A DNA stretch of 64,000 nt from Rhizobium leguminosarum bv. trifolii WSM2297 (GTDB taxonomy: Bacteria > Pseudomonadota > Alphaproteobacteria > Rhizobiales > Rhizobiaceae), in contig NZ_JH719393.1 of NCBI RefSeq assembly GCF_000271845.1, positions 744,001-808,000 on the forward strand. Direction: 5' to 3'. Within the stretch, counting starts at the first letter, position 1. Every line of letters starts with the position of its first letter. The position numbers were made by a program, and so were the translations under genes. Below, in pieces: positions 42,554 to 51,096 of this stretch. The notes under the pieces were generated by a model that saw only the letters and a program-made list of their open reading frames with translations, searched no databases and had not been told where the DNA came from.

Positions 42554-44284
42554 ATGGGCACGGCTTTCTTCGACGCGAAGGACAGATCAGAGGCTCAGCC
42601 GCTGGATGGCGATGCGGTTTCGTCGCGTGGTGACACGGCAAAAAGCCGGCTTCGCAAAGCGGCGATGCTGCAGGCACTGGCCGCCGCCTTATGGATTCCG
42701 CAGGCGGGGTTGCTGGCCGTTTCCGTTGGCCGCATCGCCGATGGCGGCGGATTATATGATGTGCTCTGGCCGGCATTCGGCATCCTTCTCCTCGGAATTG
42801 CAAAAAGCTGTTTCGACGCGGCTGGCGGCCGCCTCGCCTTTCATGCTGCGCGCGCCGAGCTCAGCCGCAGGCGGCACATTGCTATCGCCGTGCTTTCCCT
42901 ATCGTCGCCGATTGATCGCGGCCGGCCGGTTTCCGGCAAGGCCGCAAGCGTGATTGGGGAGCAGGCCGAACTGATCGTCCCCTATCTCGCCCGTTTCCAG
43001 CCGGCGCGCATGAAGGCGAGCCTGGTGCCGCTCGTCATCCTTGCCTTCATCCTTCCGGTCTCCTGGATCGCCGCCCTAGTTTTGCTGTTTGCGGCGCCGC
43101 TGATCCCCATCTTCATGGCGCTGATCGGCTGGCGTGCGCAGGCGGCCAGCGAAAAACAACTCGTTGCAACCGGTGGGCTCAACGGTTTCCTGCTCGATCG
43201 GCTGCGCGGACTGGCGACGATCCGTGCGCTCGATGCGGTTGATGCGACCGCGCTGCGGCTCCGCCGCGAGGCGGAATCGCTGCGCCTGCGGACCATGGCG
43301 GTGTTGAAGATCGCCTTTCTCTCCTCGGCCGTGCTCGAGCTTTTCGCAGCGCTGGGCGTTGCGATGATTGCCGTTTATGTCGGCTTCAGCCTGCTTGGCG
43401 AAATCCGCTTCGGCACCTGGACAGGCCGGCTCGACCTAACCCAGGGACTGTTCATCCTGCTGCTCGCGCCGGCCTTCTTCGAGCCGTTGCGCGAACTCTC
43501 GGCCGTCTGGCACGATCGGGTGGCCGGCGAAGCGGCGCTGAAAGCGCTGGACGCTATAGCTACAGGCGATTTGCCGATCCGGGGATCGGCCGAACCTTGC
43601 GCTCTCACCGAAACCGAGGCGCCTGACATTCGTCTTGAAAATCTCGCCTTCCGTTATGGCGTGGACGAACCGCTGATCCTCGACGGTTTCAACCTCGAGA
43701 TCGCTGCAGGCGAACATCTGGCGCTTCTCGGCGCCAGTGGCTCCGGCAAATCGACGCTTCTTTCGCTGATATCGGGGCTGGCGCCCTGCACCGGTGGGCA
43801 CATCGTCATCGGCGGCGTCGAGCTTGCGGATGACAGCGCCGCGGTGGTGCGCGGGGCCATGGCGTGGATCGGCCAGCAGCCGCACATATTTGCCGGCACC
43901 ATCGCAGGCAATATTTCACTCGGCAGACCGGGCATTGCACGTGACGATGTCACGGATGCGCTTGGTGTCGCGAGACTCGGCAAGCTTGCCGAGGCCTATG
44001 GCAATCGGCCACTCGGCGAAGGCGGCATTGGGCTTTCCGGCGGCGAGGCGCTGCGGCTGGCGATTGCGCGTGCGGCCTGCAATCCGCATCTCAAAATCAT
44101 CCTGGCCGACGAGCCGACCGCCCATCTCGACGCCGCCACCGCCGCCGAAGTGACCGAGAGCCTGCTTTCGCTCGCCAAGGGCCGCACTTTGATCGTTGCG
44201 ACCCACGATCCGGTGCTTGCCGCGCGCATGCATCGCATCGTCCGCATCGACGCCGACATCATGATGAGGGAGGCGGCCGAATGA
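42554..44284 (+). CDS. cydD: Thiol reductant ABC exporter subunit CydD
   Basis: The 576-residue half-transporter has an N-terminal six-helix membrane domain and a C-terminal ATPase with Walker A GASGSGKST, signature LSGGEALRLAIARAA and Walker B KIILADEPTAHLD. CydDC exports glutathione and cysteine to the periplasm and is required to assemble cytochrome bd. Its stop overlaps the CydC start (ATGA at 44281-44284). The gene order regulator-cydD-cydC-cydA-cydB-cydX makes the assignment safe. Confidence 0.95.
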   Translation: MGTAFFDAKDRSEAQPLDGDAVSSRGDTAKSRLRKAAMLQALAAALWIPQAGLLAVSVGRIADGGGLYDVLWPAFGILLLGIAKSCFDAAGGRLAFHAARAELSRRRHIAIAVLSLSSPIDRGRPVSGKAASVIGEQAELIVPYLARFQPARMKASLVPLVILAFILPVSWIAALVLLFAAPLIPIFMALIGWRAQAASEKQLVATGGLNGFLLDRLRGLATIRALDAVDATALRLRREAESLRLRTMAVLKIAFLSSAVLELFAALGVAMIAVYVGFSLLGEIRFGTWTGRLDLTQGLFILLLAPAFFEPLRELSAVWHDRVAGEAALKALDAIATGDLPIRGSAEPCALTETEAPDIRLENLAFRYGVDEPLILDGFNLEIAAGEHLALLGASGSGKSTLLSLISGLAPCTGGHIVIGGVELADDSAAVVRGAMAWIGQQPHIFAGTIAGNISLGRPGIARDDVTDALGVARLGKLAEAYGNRPLGEGGIGLSGGEALRLAIARAACNPHLKIILADEPTAHLDAATAAEVTESLLSLAKGRTLIVATHDPVLAARMHRIVRIDADIMMREAAE

Positions 44285-45972
44285 GTAGATTTGCTGCGGA
44301 CCTCAAGCCGATCCTGCATCTCTTCCTTGCCGAGCGCCGGCGCGCACTGCTGCTCGGCGCAGTTCTTTCGGCAATGACTGTTATGGCGGGCATAGCCCTG
44401 CTCGGCCTTTCCGGCTGGTTTATCACCGCCACTTCGCTTGCCGGTCTTTCGGCCGCAGCCGCCATCACCTTCGACGTCTTTGCGCCTTCAGCCGGCATCC
44501 GACTGCTCGCCATCGTCCGCACAGTGGCGCGCTACGGCGAAAGGCTTGCGACCCATGATGCAACGCTCGGTGTACTTGCCGCTCTGCGCGAAAGGCTGTT
44601 TCGCGGCTTCGCCGAACCGGGTGCTGCGCGCGCGCTGTCGCATCGGCCGGCAAAGCTGCTGTTCCGACTGACGGCCGATATCGATGCGCTCGATTCTCTC
44701 TATCTCCGCATTCTCGTGCCGGCCGCGGTCGCCGTGGGGGCAGCCCTGGCTGCAAGCGTGGCGCTGGGGCTGATGCATCCCTTGTTCGGCCTGGGCTTCG
44801 GCCTGTTTCTCGCTGGCACCGGGCTGGGGTTGCCTGTGATCGCCGGCCATGCGGCGCGCAAACATGCCCGCCGGCGCGCCCATGGCATCGAGGCGCTGCG
44901 GTCGCGGACGATCGATCTCGTTGCCGGCCAGACCGATTTGCTGATGGCCGGCCGGCTGGCCGCGCAGAAAGAGGCGATCGCTGCGGCCGATGGCTACGCC
45001 GCCCATGCCGACGATCGGCTGAACCGTGTGGAAACCGGCCTGACATTCGGCTTCGGCCTCGTCTCGACCCTTCTGTTGACCGTATCGCTGCTCGCTGTCG
45101 CAGCTCTGGCGGAATCGGAGATGATTACCGCTCCCGTCGCCGCACTCGGGCTGCTCGTCGCCTTCGCGGCGGTCGAACCGTTTGCGGCGCTACGCCGCGG
45201 TGCACTGGAACTTGGCAGGACGCTGCTTGCGGCAAGGCGCATCGCGCCGCGGCTTGCCGTCGCAGATGTAACCGAGCCGTTGGTGGCGCCGCCGCCGGGA
45301 TATGCTTTTTCACTGCCCGACGTGTCGGCCTTCCATGAGAATTCCGCCGTTCCGGTGCTCCAGGGCATCGACCTCGCGCTGCAGCAGGGCGAACGCCTGG
45401 CCGTCATCGGCAGCAGCGGCGCCGGGAAGTCGAGCCTGCTCGCTCTGCTTTCCGGCGAATTGCCGGCAAGCACGGGAAGCGTTGCCGCGGTAACGGCGAC
45501 ACTGCTGACGCAGCGGACAGAACTCTTCGAGGATAGCCTGCGCGGCAACCTCCTTCTTGCCAACCCGGATACCGGCGAAGCCCGCCTTCGCGACGTGCTC
45601 GCCGCCGCCGGCCTGCTGGCTGATGTCGAGGCCATGCCGCGGGGGATCGATACGCCGCTCGGCGAAGGAGGCCTCGGCCTTTCCGGCGGCCAGTCGCGCC
45701 GGCTGGCGCTTGCCCGTCTCTTCCTGCGCGACACGCCGCTCTGGTTGCTCGACGAGCCCACAGAAGGCCTCGACGGCGCCAACGCCCGCGACGTGCTCTG
45801 TCGTCTCGCGGCGATGGCGACAGGCCGCTCGCTGGTGATCGCCACCCATATCCGCCGCGAGGCCGCGATCGCAGACCGCATCGCCGTCATCGAAGGCGGC
45901 CGTATTTCAGAGATTTCACGCCGCGGAGAGGCGGCGTTCGAAAAGGCGCTCGACCGGCTTCGGCCGGATTGA
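44281..45972 (+). CDS. cydC: Thiol reductant ABC exporter subunit CydC
   Basis: The 563-residue partner of CydD has a membrane domain (SAMTVMAGIALLGLSGWFIT, the CydC-typical start) and an ATPase domain with Walker A GSSGAGKSS, signature LSGGQSRRLALARL and Walker B PLWLLDEPTEGLD. The Q-loop region is shortened (TATLLTQRTELFEDSLRGNL). The heterodimer sits in the inner membrane. A 77-base gap with the ribosome site GGGAGAAAG follows before CydA. Confidence 0.95.
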   Translation: MSRFAADLKPILHLFLAERRRALLLGAVLSAMTVMAGIALLGLSGWFITATSLAGLSAAAAITFDVFAPSAGIRLLAIVRTVARYGERLATHDATLGVLAALRERLFRGFAEPGAARALSHRPAKLLFRLTADIDALDSLYLRILVPAAVAVGAALAASVALGLMHPLFGLGFGLFLAGTGLGLPVIAGHAARKHARRRAHGIEALRSRTIDLVAGQTDLLMAGRLAAQKEAIAAADGYAAHADDRLNRVETGLTFGFGLVSTLLLTVSLLAVAALAESEMITAPVAALGLLVAFAAVEPFAALRRGALELGRTLLAARRIAPRLAVADVTEPLVAPPPGYAFSLPDVSAFHENSAVPVLQGIDLALQQGERLAVIGSSGAGKSSLLALLSGELPASTGSVAAVTATLLTQRTELFEDSLRGNLLLANPDTGEARLRDVLAAAGLLADVEAMPRGIDTPLGEGGLGLSGGQSRRLALARLFLRDTPLWLLDEPTEGLDGANARDVLCRLAAMATGRSLVIATHIRREAAIADRIAVIEGGRISEISRRGEAAFEKALDRLRPD

Positions 45973-46049
45973 GCGAGACCCGCATGCCCTCACGCGCCGG
46001 CCGGCGCTGAGGAACGCTCCGTACCCCCTGGGACCGTGGGAGAAAGACT

Positions 46050-47630
46050 ATGGAACTAGATATCGTCGCGCTATCGCGCTTCCAATTTGCGCTGACGGCG
46101 CTTTACCACTTCCTGTTCGTACCGCTGACGCTCGGCCTGTCCGTGCTCTTGGCGATCATGGAAACCGTCTATGTCATGACCGGCCGCCAGATCTGGCGGC
46201 AGATGACGAAATTCTGGGGCACGCTGTTCGGCATCAATTTCGTGATCGGCGTCGCCACCGGCATCGTCATGGAATTCCAGTTCGGCATGAACTGGAGTTA
46301 TTACAGCTATTATGTCGGTGACATCTTCGGGGCGCCTCTGGCGATCGAAGGCCTGATGGCTTTCTTCCTCGAGGCGACCTTCGTCGGCCTGTTCTTCTTC
46401 GGCTGGGACAAGCTGTCGAAGGTCGGGCATCTGGTCGCCACCTGGGCGGTGGCGCTCGGCTCGAATTTTTCCGCACTCTGGATCCTCATCGCCAATGGCT
46501 GGATGCAGAACCCCGTGGGATCGGCGCTCAATCCGCAGACGTTGCGCATGGAGATAACAAGCTTCTTCGACGTGGTCTTCAACCCTGTCGCCCAGGCGAA
46601 GTTCGTCCATACGGTGTCGGCGGGTTATGTCTGCGCCTCGATCTTCGTGCTCGGCGTCTCGGCCTGGTATGTGCTGAAGGGCCGGCATATCGAGCTTGCC
46701 AAACGGTCGATGACGGTGGCCGCCTCCTTCGGCCTTGCCTCGGCGCTCTCCGTCGTCGTCCTTGGCGACGAGAGCGGTTACCTCGCGACCGAGAACCAGA
46801 AGATGAAGCTCGCGGCGATCGAGGGCATGTGGAAGACGGAACCGGCTCCGGCCGCCTTCACTGCCTTCGGCTTCCCTGATCAGGACGCGCGCGAGACGCA
46901 TTTCGCCGTCCATATCCCCTGGGTCATGGGGCTGATCGGCACACGCTCGCTGACAACGGAGATCCCCGGCATCGACAAGCTCGAACAGCAGGCCGAGACC
47001 CGCATCCGCGACGGCATCAAGGCTTACGATGCGTTGATGCAGATCCGTGCCGCACCCGCGCAGGATCAGGTGGCACAGGAAGTGCGCTCCTCCTTCGAGG
47101 ATCTCGGCCATGATCTCGGTTATGCCCTTCTTCTGAAGCGCTATGTCGACGATCCGCGTCAGGCGACCGACGCGCAGATCGTCCAGGCTGCGCGCGATAC
47201 GATCCCGCATGTGCCGACGCTCTTCTGGTCCTTCCGCATCATGGTCGGCCTCGGCATCTTCTTCATCCTGTTGACCGCAACTTTTTTCTGGCTGTCGGCC
47301 CGCCGCCATCTCGAAAAATATCCGCTGCTGCTGCGGATTGCCGTGCTGGCGATCCCCCTGCCCTTTGTCGCGATCGAGCTTGGCTGGGTCGTTGCCGAGT
47401 TCGGCCGCCAGCCTTGGGTGATCGAAGGCGTTCTGCCGACGGCGGCGGCCGTCTCCAGCCTCGGGGCCGGCACCGTGCTGCTGACGATCATCGGTTTTGC
47501 CGCACTCTATACGGTGCTGATCGTCATCGAAATGAGCCTGATGATCAAGGCGATCAAACAGGGGCCGGAGCCGGACGACGAGCCGGAAGCCGTCCTGATT
47601 TCCGAAACCCTCGTCCCGGCGGCGGAGTGA
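46050..47630 (+). CDS. cydA: Cytochrome bd ubiquinol oxidase subunit I
   Basis: The 526-residue membrane protein binds all three hemes. It has the N-terminal ALSRFQFALTALYHFLFVPL with the heme His, the Q-loop segment KMKLAAIEGMWKTEPAPA and the invariant ELGWVVAEFGRQPWVIEGVL (GRQPW). The length and the loop between roughly residues 300 and 365 indicate the long Q-loop (E. coli CydA-like) type. The enzyme oxidises quinol and reduces oxygen with high affinity, for low-oxygen growth. ATG 46050 has a GGGAGAAAG site. Confidence 0.97.
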   Translation: MELDIVALSRFQFALTALYHFLFVPLTLGLSVLLAIMETVYVMTGRQIWRQMTKFWGTLFGINFVIGVATGIVMEFQFGMNWSYYSYYVGDIFGAPLAIEGLMAFFLEATFVGLFFFGWDKLSKVGHLVATWAVALGSNFSALWILIANGWMQNPVGSALNPQTLRMEITSFFDVVFNPVAQAKFVHTVSAGYVCASIFVLGVSAWYVLKGRHIELAKRSMTVAASFGLASALSVVVLGDESGYLATENQKMKLAAIEGMWKTEPAPAAFTAFGFPDQDARETHFAVHIPWVMGLIGTRSLTTEIPGIDKLEQQAETRIRDGIKAYDALMQIRAAPAQDQVAQEVRSSFEDLGHDLGYALLLKRYVDDPRQATDAQIVQAARDTIPHVPTLFWSFRIMVGLGIFFILLTATFFWLSARRHLEKYPLLLRIAVLAIPLPFVAIELGWVVAEFGRQPWVIEGVLPTAAAVSSLGAGTVLLTIIGFAALYTVLIVIEMSLMIKAIKQGPEPDDEPEAVLISETLVPAAE

Positions 47631-47636
47631 CCTGCC

Positions 47637-48791
47637 ATGATCCTTCACGAACTCATCGATTATGAAACCCTGCGCGTCATCTGGTGGCTGCTGCTCGGCG
47701 TGATACTGATCGCCTTTGCGACCACCGGCGGCTTCGACCTCGGCGTCGGCACGCTTCTGCCTTTCGTCGCCAGGACCGACACCGAACGACGCGTGGTGAT
47801 CAACACCGTCGGCGCCACCTGGGAAGGCAACCAGGTCTGGTTGATCCTTGGCGGCGGTGCCATCTTCGCCGCCTGGCCGCCGCTTTATGCGGTCTCCTTC
47901 TCGGGCTTCTATCTGGCGATGTTTGCGATCCTCTTTGCGCTCATCCTGCGCCCGGTCGGCTTCAAATACCGGTCGAAGCGGGAAAGCGCCACTTGGCGCA
48001 ACGGCTGGGACTGGGCGCTTTTCATCGGTGGCTTCGTGCCATCGCTGATCTTCGGCGTCGCCGTCGGCAACGTGCTGCAAGGCGTGCCCTTCCGCTTTGC
48101 CGACGATATGCGGATTTTCTACGAAGGCTCGTTCTTCGGTCTGCTCAACCCTTATGCGCTGCTTTGCGGGCTGCTTTCCCTCGCCATGCTGACGATGCAC
48201 GGCGCGGCCTGGCTGGTGCTGAAGGCGAGCGGTCCGGTTGCGGAGCGGGCCAGAAGCTATGGCAGCATCGCCGCCCTTGCCGCCATCGTGCTTTTTGCGC
48301 TTGGCGGGCTCTTCCTGTGGATCGGCGTCGACGGCTACCGCATCACCAGCGATATCAGCCCGATCGGGCCGTCCAATCCGCTGCTGAAGACCGCGGTGCT
48401 CGAAAAGGGCGCATGGCTTGTCAATTACACCACGCATCCGTGGATGATCATCGCACCGGTCCTCGGTTTTGCCGGCGCGGCCTTGGCCTTCTTTGCCATG
48501 CGGGCAAGGCGCGAGATCATGACGCTGCTTTTCAGCAAGGTCGCGATATCGGGCATCATCTCGACGGTCGGCCTCTCGATGTTCCCGTTCATCTTGCCCT
48601 CCTCGCTCGATGCGCGATCGAGCCTGACGGTCTGGGATGCATCTTCCAGCCACATGACGCTGTTCATCATGCTGGTTGTGTCGGCGATATTCCTGCCGAT
48701 CATCTTTGCCTACACGGCCTGGGTCTACAAGGTTCTGTGGGGCAAGGTCGACGAGAAATCCGTCACCGACAAAAACAGCCACGCCTACTAG
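47637..48791 (+). CDS. cydB: Cytochrome bd ubiquinol oxidase subunit II
   Basis: The 384-residue multi-helix protein has CydB blocks WWLLLGVILIAFATTGGFDL, GATWEGNQVWLILGGGAIFA and LSMFPFILPSSLDARSSLTV, with a Trp-Asp (VWDASSS) after it. It heterodimerises with CydA. It starts 7 bases after the CydA stop. A palindromic repeat (48827-48870) separates it from the small subunit gene. Confidence 0.96.
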   Translation: MILHELIDYETLRVIWWLLLGVILIAFATTGGFDLGVGTLLPFVARTDTERRVVINTVGATWEGNQVWLILGGGAIFAAWPPLYAVSFSGFYLAMFAILFALILRPVGFKYRSKRESATWRNGWDWALFIGGFVPSLIFGVAVGNVLQGVPFRFADDMRIFYEGSFFGLLNPYALLCGLLSLAMLTMHGAAWLVLKASGPVAERARSYGSIAALAAIVLFALGGLFLWIGVDGYRITSDISPIGPSNPLLKTAVLEKGAWLVNYTTHPWMIIAPVLGFAGAALAFFAMRARREIMTLLFSKVAISGIISTVGLSMFPFILPSSLDARSSLTVWDASSSHMTLFIMLVVSAIFLPIIFAYTAWVYKVLWGKVDEKSVTDKNSHAY

Positions 48792-48826
48792 AGCGGGTCA
48801 ACAACCGATCCAACCTTTAATTTTAC

Positions 48827-48870
48827 GCAATTCCGGACGGAAAACCGCTTCGCACTTTTCCTGGAATTGC
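48827..48870 (-). repeat. Palindromic intergenic repeat, copy A
   Basis: This 44-base element is bounded by GCAATTCC and GGAATTGC, with an inner GGAAAA/TTTTCC pairing. Copy B at 60336-60380 matches it in reverse orientation at most positions. It lies within the cyd operon between cydB and cydX, unusual for such repeats if the operon is one transcript. Confidence 0.8.
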
Positions 48871-48888
48871 TCTGAGGGAGACAAAACG

Positions 48889-49011
48889 ATGTGGTATTTC
48901 GCATGGATCCTCGGCCTGCCGCTGGCAGCCGCCTTCGCCGTCCTCAACGCCATGTGGTATGAGCTGATGGACGACGCCGCCGGAAACAAGGCGTCCGAAA
49001 CGCGCAATTAG
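48889..49011 (+). CDS. cydX: Cytochrome bd-I oxidase small subunit CydX
   Basis: The 40-residue protein reads MWYFAWILGLPLAAAFAVLN followed by AMWYELMDD. The N-terminal MWYF-WILG, the single helix and the WYE end are the CydX signature. CydX binds CydA/CydB and stabilises the heme d site. The start ATG 48889 has GAGGGAG upstream. Small proteins like this are often missed in annotation; here position, length and motif agree. Confidence 0.95.
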   Translation: MWYFAWILGLPLAAAFAVLNAMWYELMDDAAGNKASETRN

Positions 49012-49018
49012 ATATGGA

Positions 49019-49045
49019 AAGGGCGCGGTTTCAGACCGCGCCCTT
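49019..49045. terminator. Bidirectional terminator after cydX
   Basis: AAGGGCGCGGT (49019-49029) pairs with ACCGCGCCCTT (49035-49045) around a 5-base loop, followed by CCTTGTTGT. It lies between the convergent stops at 49011 (+) and 49056 (-). Confidence 0.85.
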
Positions 49046-49055
49046 CCTTGTTGTC

Positions 49056-51059
49056 TCAGCCTTCCAGCCACTTTACTTGATCTGGCGTCAGCTTAAAGTC
49101 GAGCGCCGAAAGACTGTCTTCCAGTTCGGCGACGGTGCGCGGTCCGATCAGCGGAATGACCGGGAAAGGCTGGGCGATCACATAGGCAAGCGCGATATGG
49201 ATCGGATTGCGGCCGAGCTTGTTGGCAAGCTCGATGGCGCGGTCGCGGCGTCCGAAGTTACGCTCGGAATACCAGACCCGCACGATCTCCTCATCATCCC
49301 GCTTGTCGCGGCCGGCGCGATCGGTGAAGAAGCCGCGGCCTTGGCTCGACCAGGCAAAGTTCGGGATCTGCTTCTCGTTCAGCCACTTTTTCCAGTCGTC
49401 ATCGGAGGCGGCGACACAGCCGGCCCAGATCGGATCGAGCATCTCGGCAAGCGAGAAGTTATTGGAGAGCGCCGCCGGCGGCGCCTTGCCGGTCTTTTCC
49501 GCATAGGCGATTGCCTCGTCGAAACGTGCCCGCGTCCAGTTCGAGCCACCGAAGATGCCGCGGATGCGCCCGCGCTTGACCTCGGCATCCATGGCATCGA
49601 CGAACTCGCCGACGGGAACGTCGGTATTGTCGCGATGCATGAAATAGATGTCGACATAGTCGGTCTTCAGCCGGGCGAGCGATTGGTCGAGCTGCTTGGC
49701 GATCATATCGGGATAGCAGAGCGGTGAATGCGCGCCCTTGCCAATCAGCACGATCTCCTCGCGCGGCACCTTGCGGCTGGTGTGCCAGTCGCCGAAGATC
49801 GCCTCCGTCTTGCCGGCGCCATAGACATAGGCCGTATCGAAGGCATTGCCGCCAGCCTCATAGAAAGCGTCGAGCGTCAGCGAGGCGGCGGCGAAGTTCG
49901 GGAAGAACTCGAAGCCGAGCGTGACGACCGAGGCCGGCTTGGAGATGCCGGGAATCTGGCGCTGGGGAATGCTGTTGCCGCGAGCAACCGTGCCGCCTGA
50001 TATGTTGGCCGTGCGCTTTGCGGCTTTCTCGACGCCGTATTCGAGGCCGACAGAGGCCCGCCACTGGTCGAGCACGCGCAGGTTTCCGATCGAATCCGCC
50101 CAGCTCATGCCGGGAGCGCTGAACTCGTTTCTGCCGGCGCGGATCGCATCGCCTGCCGCATCGGCCTCGAAGGAGTAGAGCCAGCGATCTTCCTTGACCT
50201 CGACGGTTTCTCGGCTGCCGCTCTTGAAGATCTCGATCTTGCCGGTGCCGCCCTTGTGGCCGGAGGCGAACCAGAAGTCGGCGACCTCGATGCGGCCCTC
50301 GGAGCCGATGATGCGCAGCACATTGTCCTGCTGCGCCATGATCGAGCAGGAGACTTCGGCGATGATCTCGTTCGGGAATTTGAGCACGGCCGACGCCCAT
50401 TCGTCGACGCCGCTCTCGCCGAGATGGGCGACGCCCGAAACTTTCTCCGGCTCGAGGAAGGCCTTACCTTCCGTGGCGCCGGCAATCAGCCTTGCCATCG
50501 AGACCGGGTAGCCGCCGACATCTAGAATACCGCCGCCGGCGGTATCATTGGCGAACAGCCGATGTTCCGGCCTGTAGCTGCCCATATTGAAGCCGAAGCT
50601 CGAGCGGATGATGCGGACGGTGCCAATGACGCCGCTCCTGATCAGTTCGACCAGCTTTTCCGTCTGCGGATGCACGCGGTACATGAAGGCCTCGCCGGCA
50701 AAGACGCCAGCTTTCTTCGCTTCGTAATAAACGGCTTCGGCATCATAGGCCGAAAGTGCGATTGGCTTCTCGACGAGAATATGCTTGCCGGCGCGCGCGG
50801 CCTTGATCGCCCATTCGGCATGGCCGGTGTGGGGGACGGAGATATAGACCGCATCAACTTCGGGGTCGGAAAGCAGCGCCTCGTAGCCATTGACGATGCG
50901 GGCGCCGGGGAAATTTTCGGCAAGTCCCGGCTTGGAAGGATTGCGGGTGGCGATCGCCACCAGTTTGCCGGTTCTGGAATGGGCGACGCCGTCTGCGAAG
51001 GTGCGAGCGATGGTGCCGGGGCCGATGATGCCCCAGCGGATCGGGTGATCGGAAGTCAT
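49056..51059 (-). CDS. Fusion of Gfo/Idh/MocA oxidoreductase and aldo/keto reductase
   Basis: One uninterrupted frame of 667 residues encodes two enzymes. The N-terminal part (1 to about 340) is Gfo/Idh/MocA: RWGIIGPGTIARTFADGVAH with the Rossmann loop and ILVEKPIALSAYDAEA with the catalytic Lys. After a short linker (about 340-365) follows an aldo/keto reductase barrel with the tetrad Asp and Tyr (FDTAYVYGAGKTEAIFG), Lys (VLIGKGAH) and His (IYFMHRDN). Both are NAD(P)-dependent, so the fusion could pass a keto or aldehyde intermediate. It is next to a sugar importer (51097-55254), which suggests a sugar substrate. No stop or frameshift marks the junction. Confidence 0.9.
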   Translation of the reverse strand: MTSDHPIRWGIIGPGTIARTFADGVAHSRTGKLVAIATRNPSKPGLAENFPGARIVNGYEALLSDPEVDAVYISVPHTGHAEWAIKAARAGKHILVEKPIALSAYDAEAVYYEAKKAGVFAGEAFMYRVHPQTEKLVELIRSGVIGTVRIIRSSFGFNMGSYRPEHRLFANDTAGGGILDVGGYPVSMARLIAGATEGKAFLEPEKVSGVAHLGESGVDEWASAVLKFPNEIIAEVSCSIMAQQDNVLRIIGSEGRIEVADFWFASGHKGGTGKIEIFKSGSRETVEVKEDRWLYSFEADAAGDAIRAGRNEFSAPGMSWADSIGNLRVLDQWRASVGLEYGVEKAAKRTANISGGTVARGNSIPQRQIPGISKPASVVTLGFEFFPNFAAASLTLDAFYEAGGNAFDTAYVYGAGKTEAIFGDWHTSRKVPREEIVLIGKGAHSPLCYPDMIAKQLDQSLARLKTDYVDIYFMHRDNTDVPVGEFVDAMDAEVKRGRIRGIFGGSNWTRARFDEAIAYAEKTGKAPPAALSNNFSLAEMLDPIWAGCVAASDDDWKKWLNEKQIPNFAWSSQGRGFFTDRAGRDKRDDEEIVRVWYSERNFGRRDRAIELANKLGRNPIHIALAYVIAQPFPVIPLIGPRTVAELEDSLSALDFKLTPDQVKWLEG

Positions 51060-51096
51060 GGAAACCTCTTTCGTCTTTCTGCCTTGGGATTGCGGT

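Noticed and set aside
46071..48782. A 903-codon open frame antisense to cydA and cydB
   Set aside because: It mirrors two certain genes (CydA, CydB) in a GC-rich genome with strong codon bias, is rich in Arg, Asp, Glu and His, and has no domain or ribosome site.
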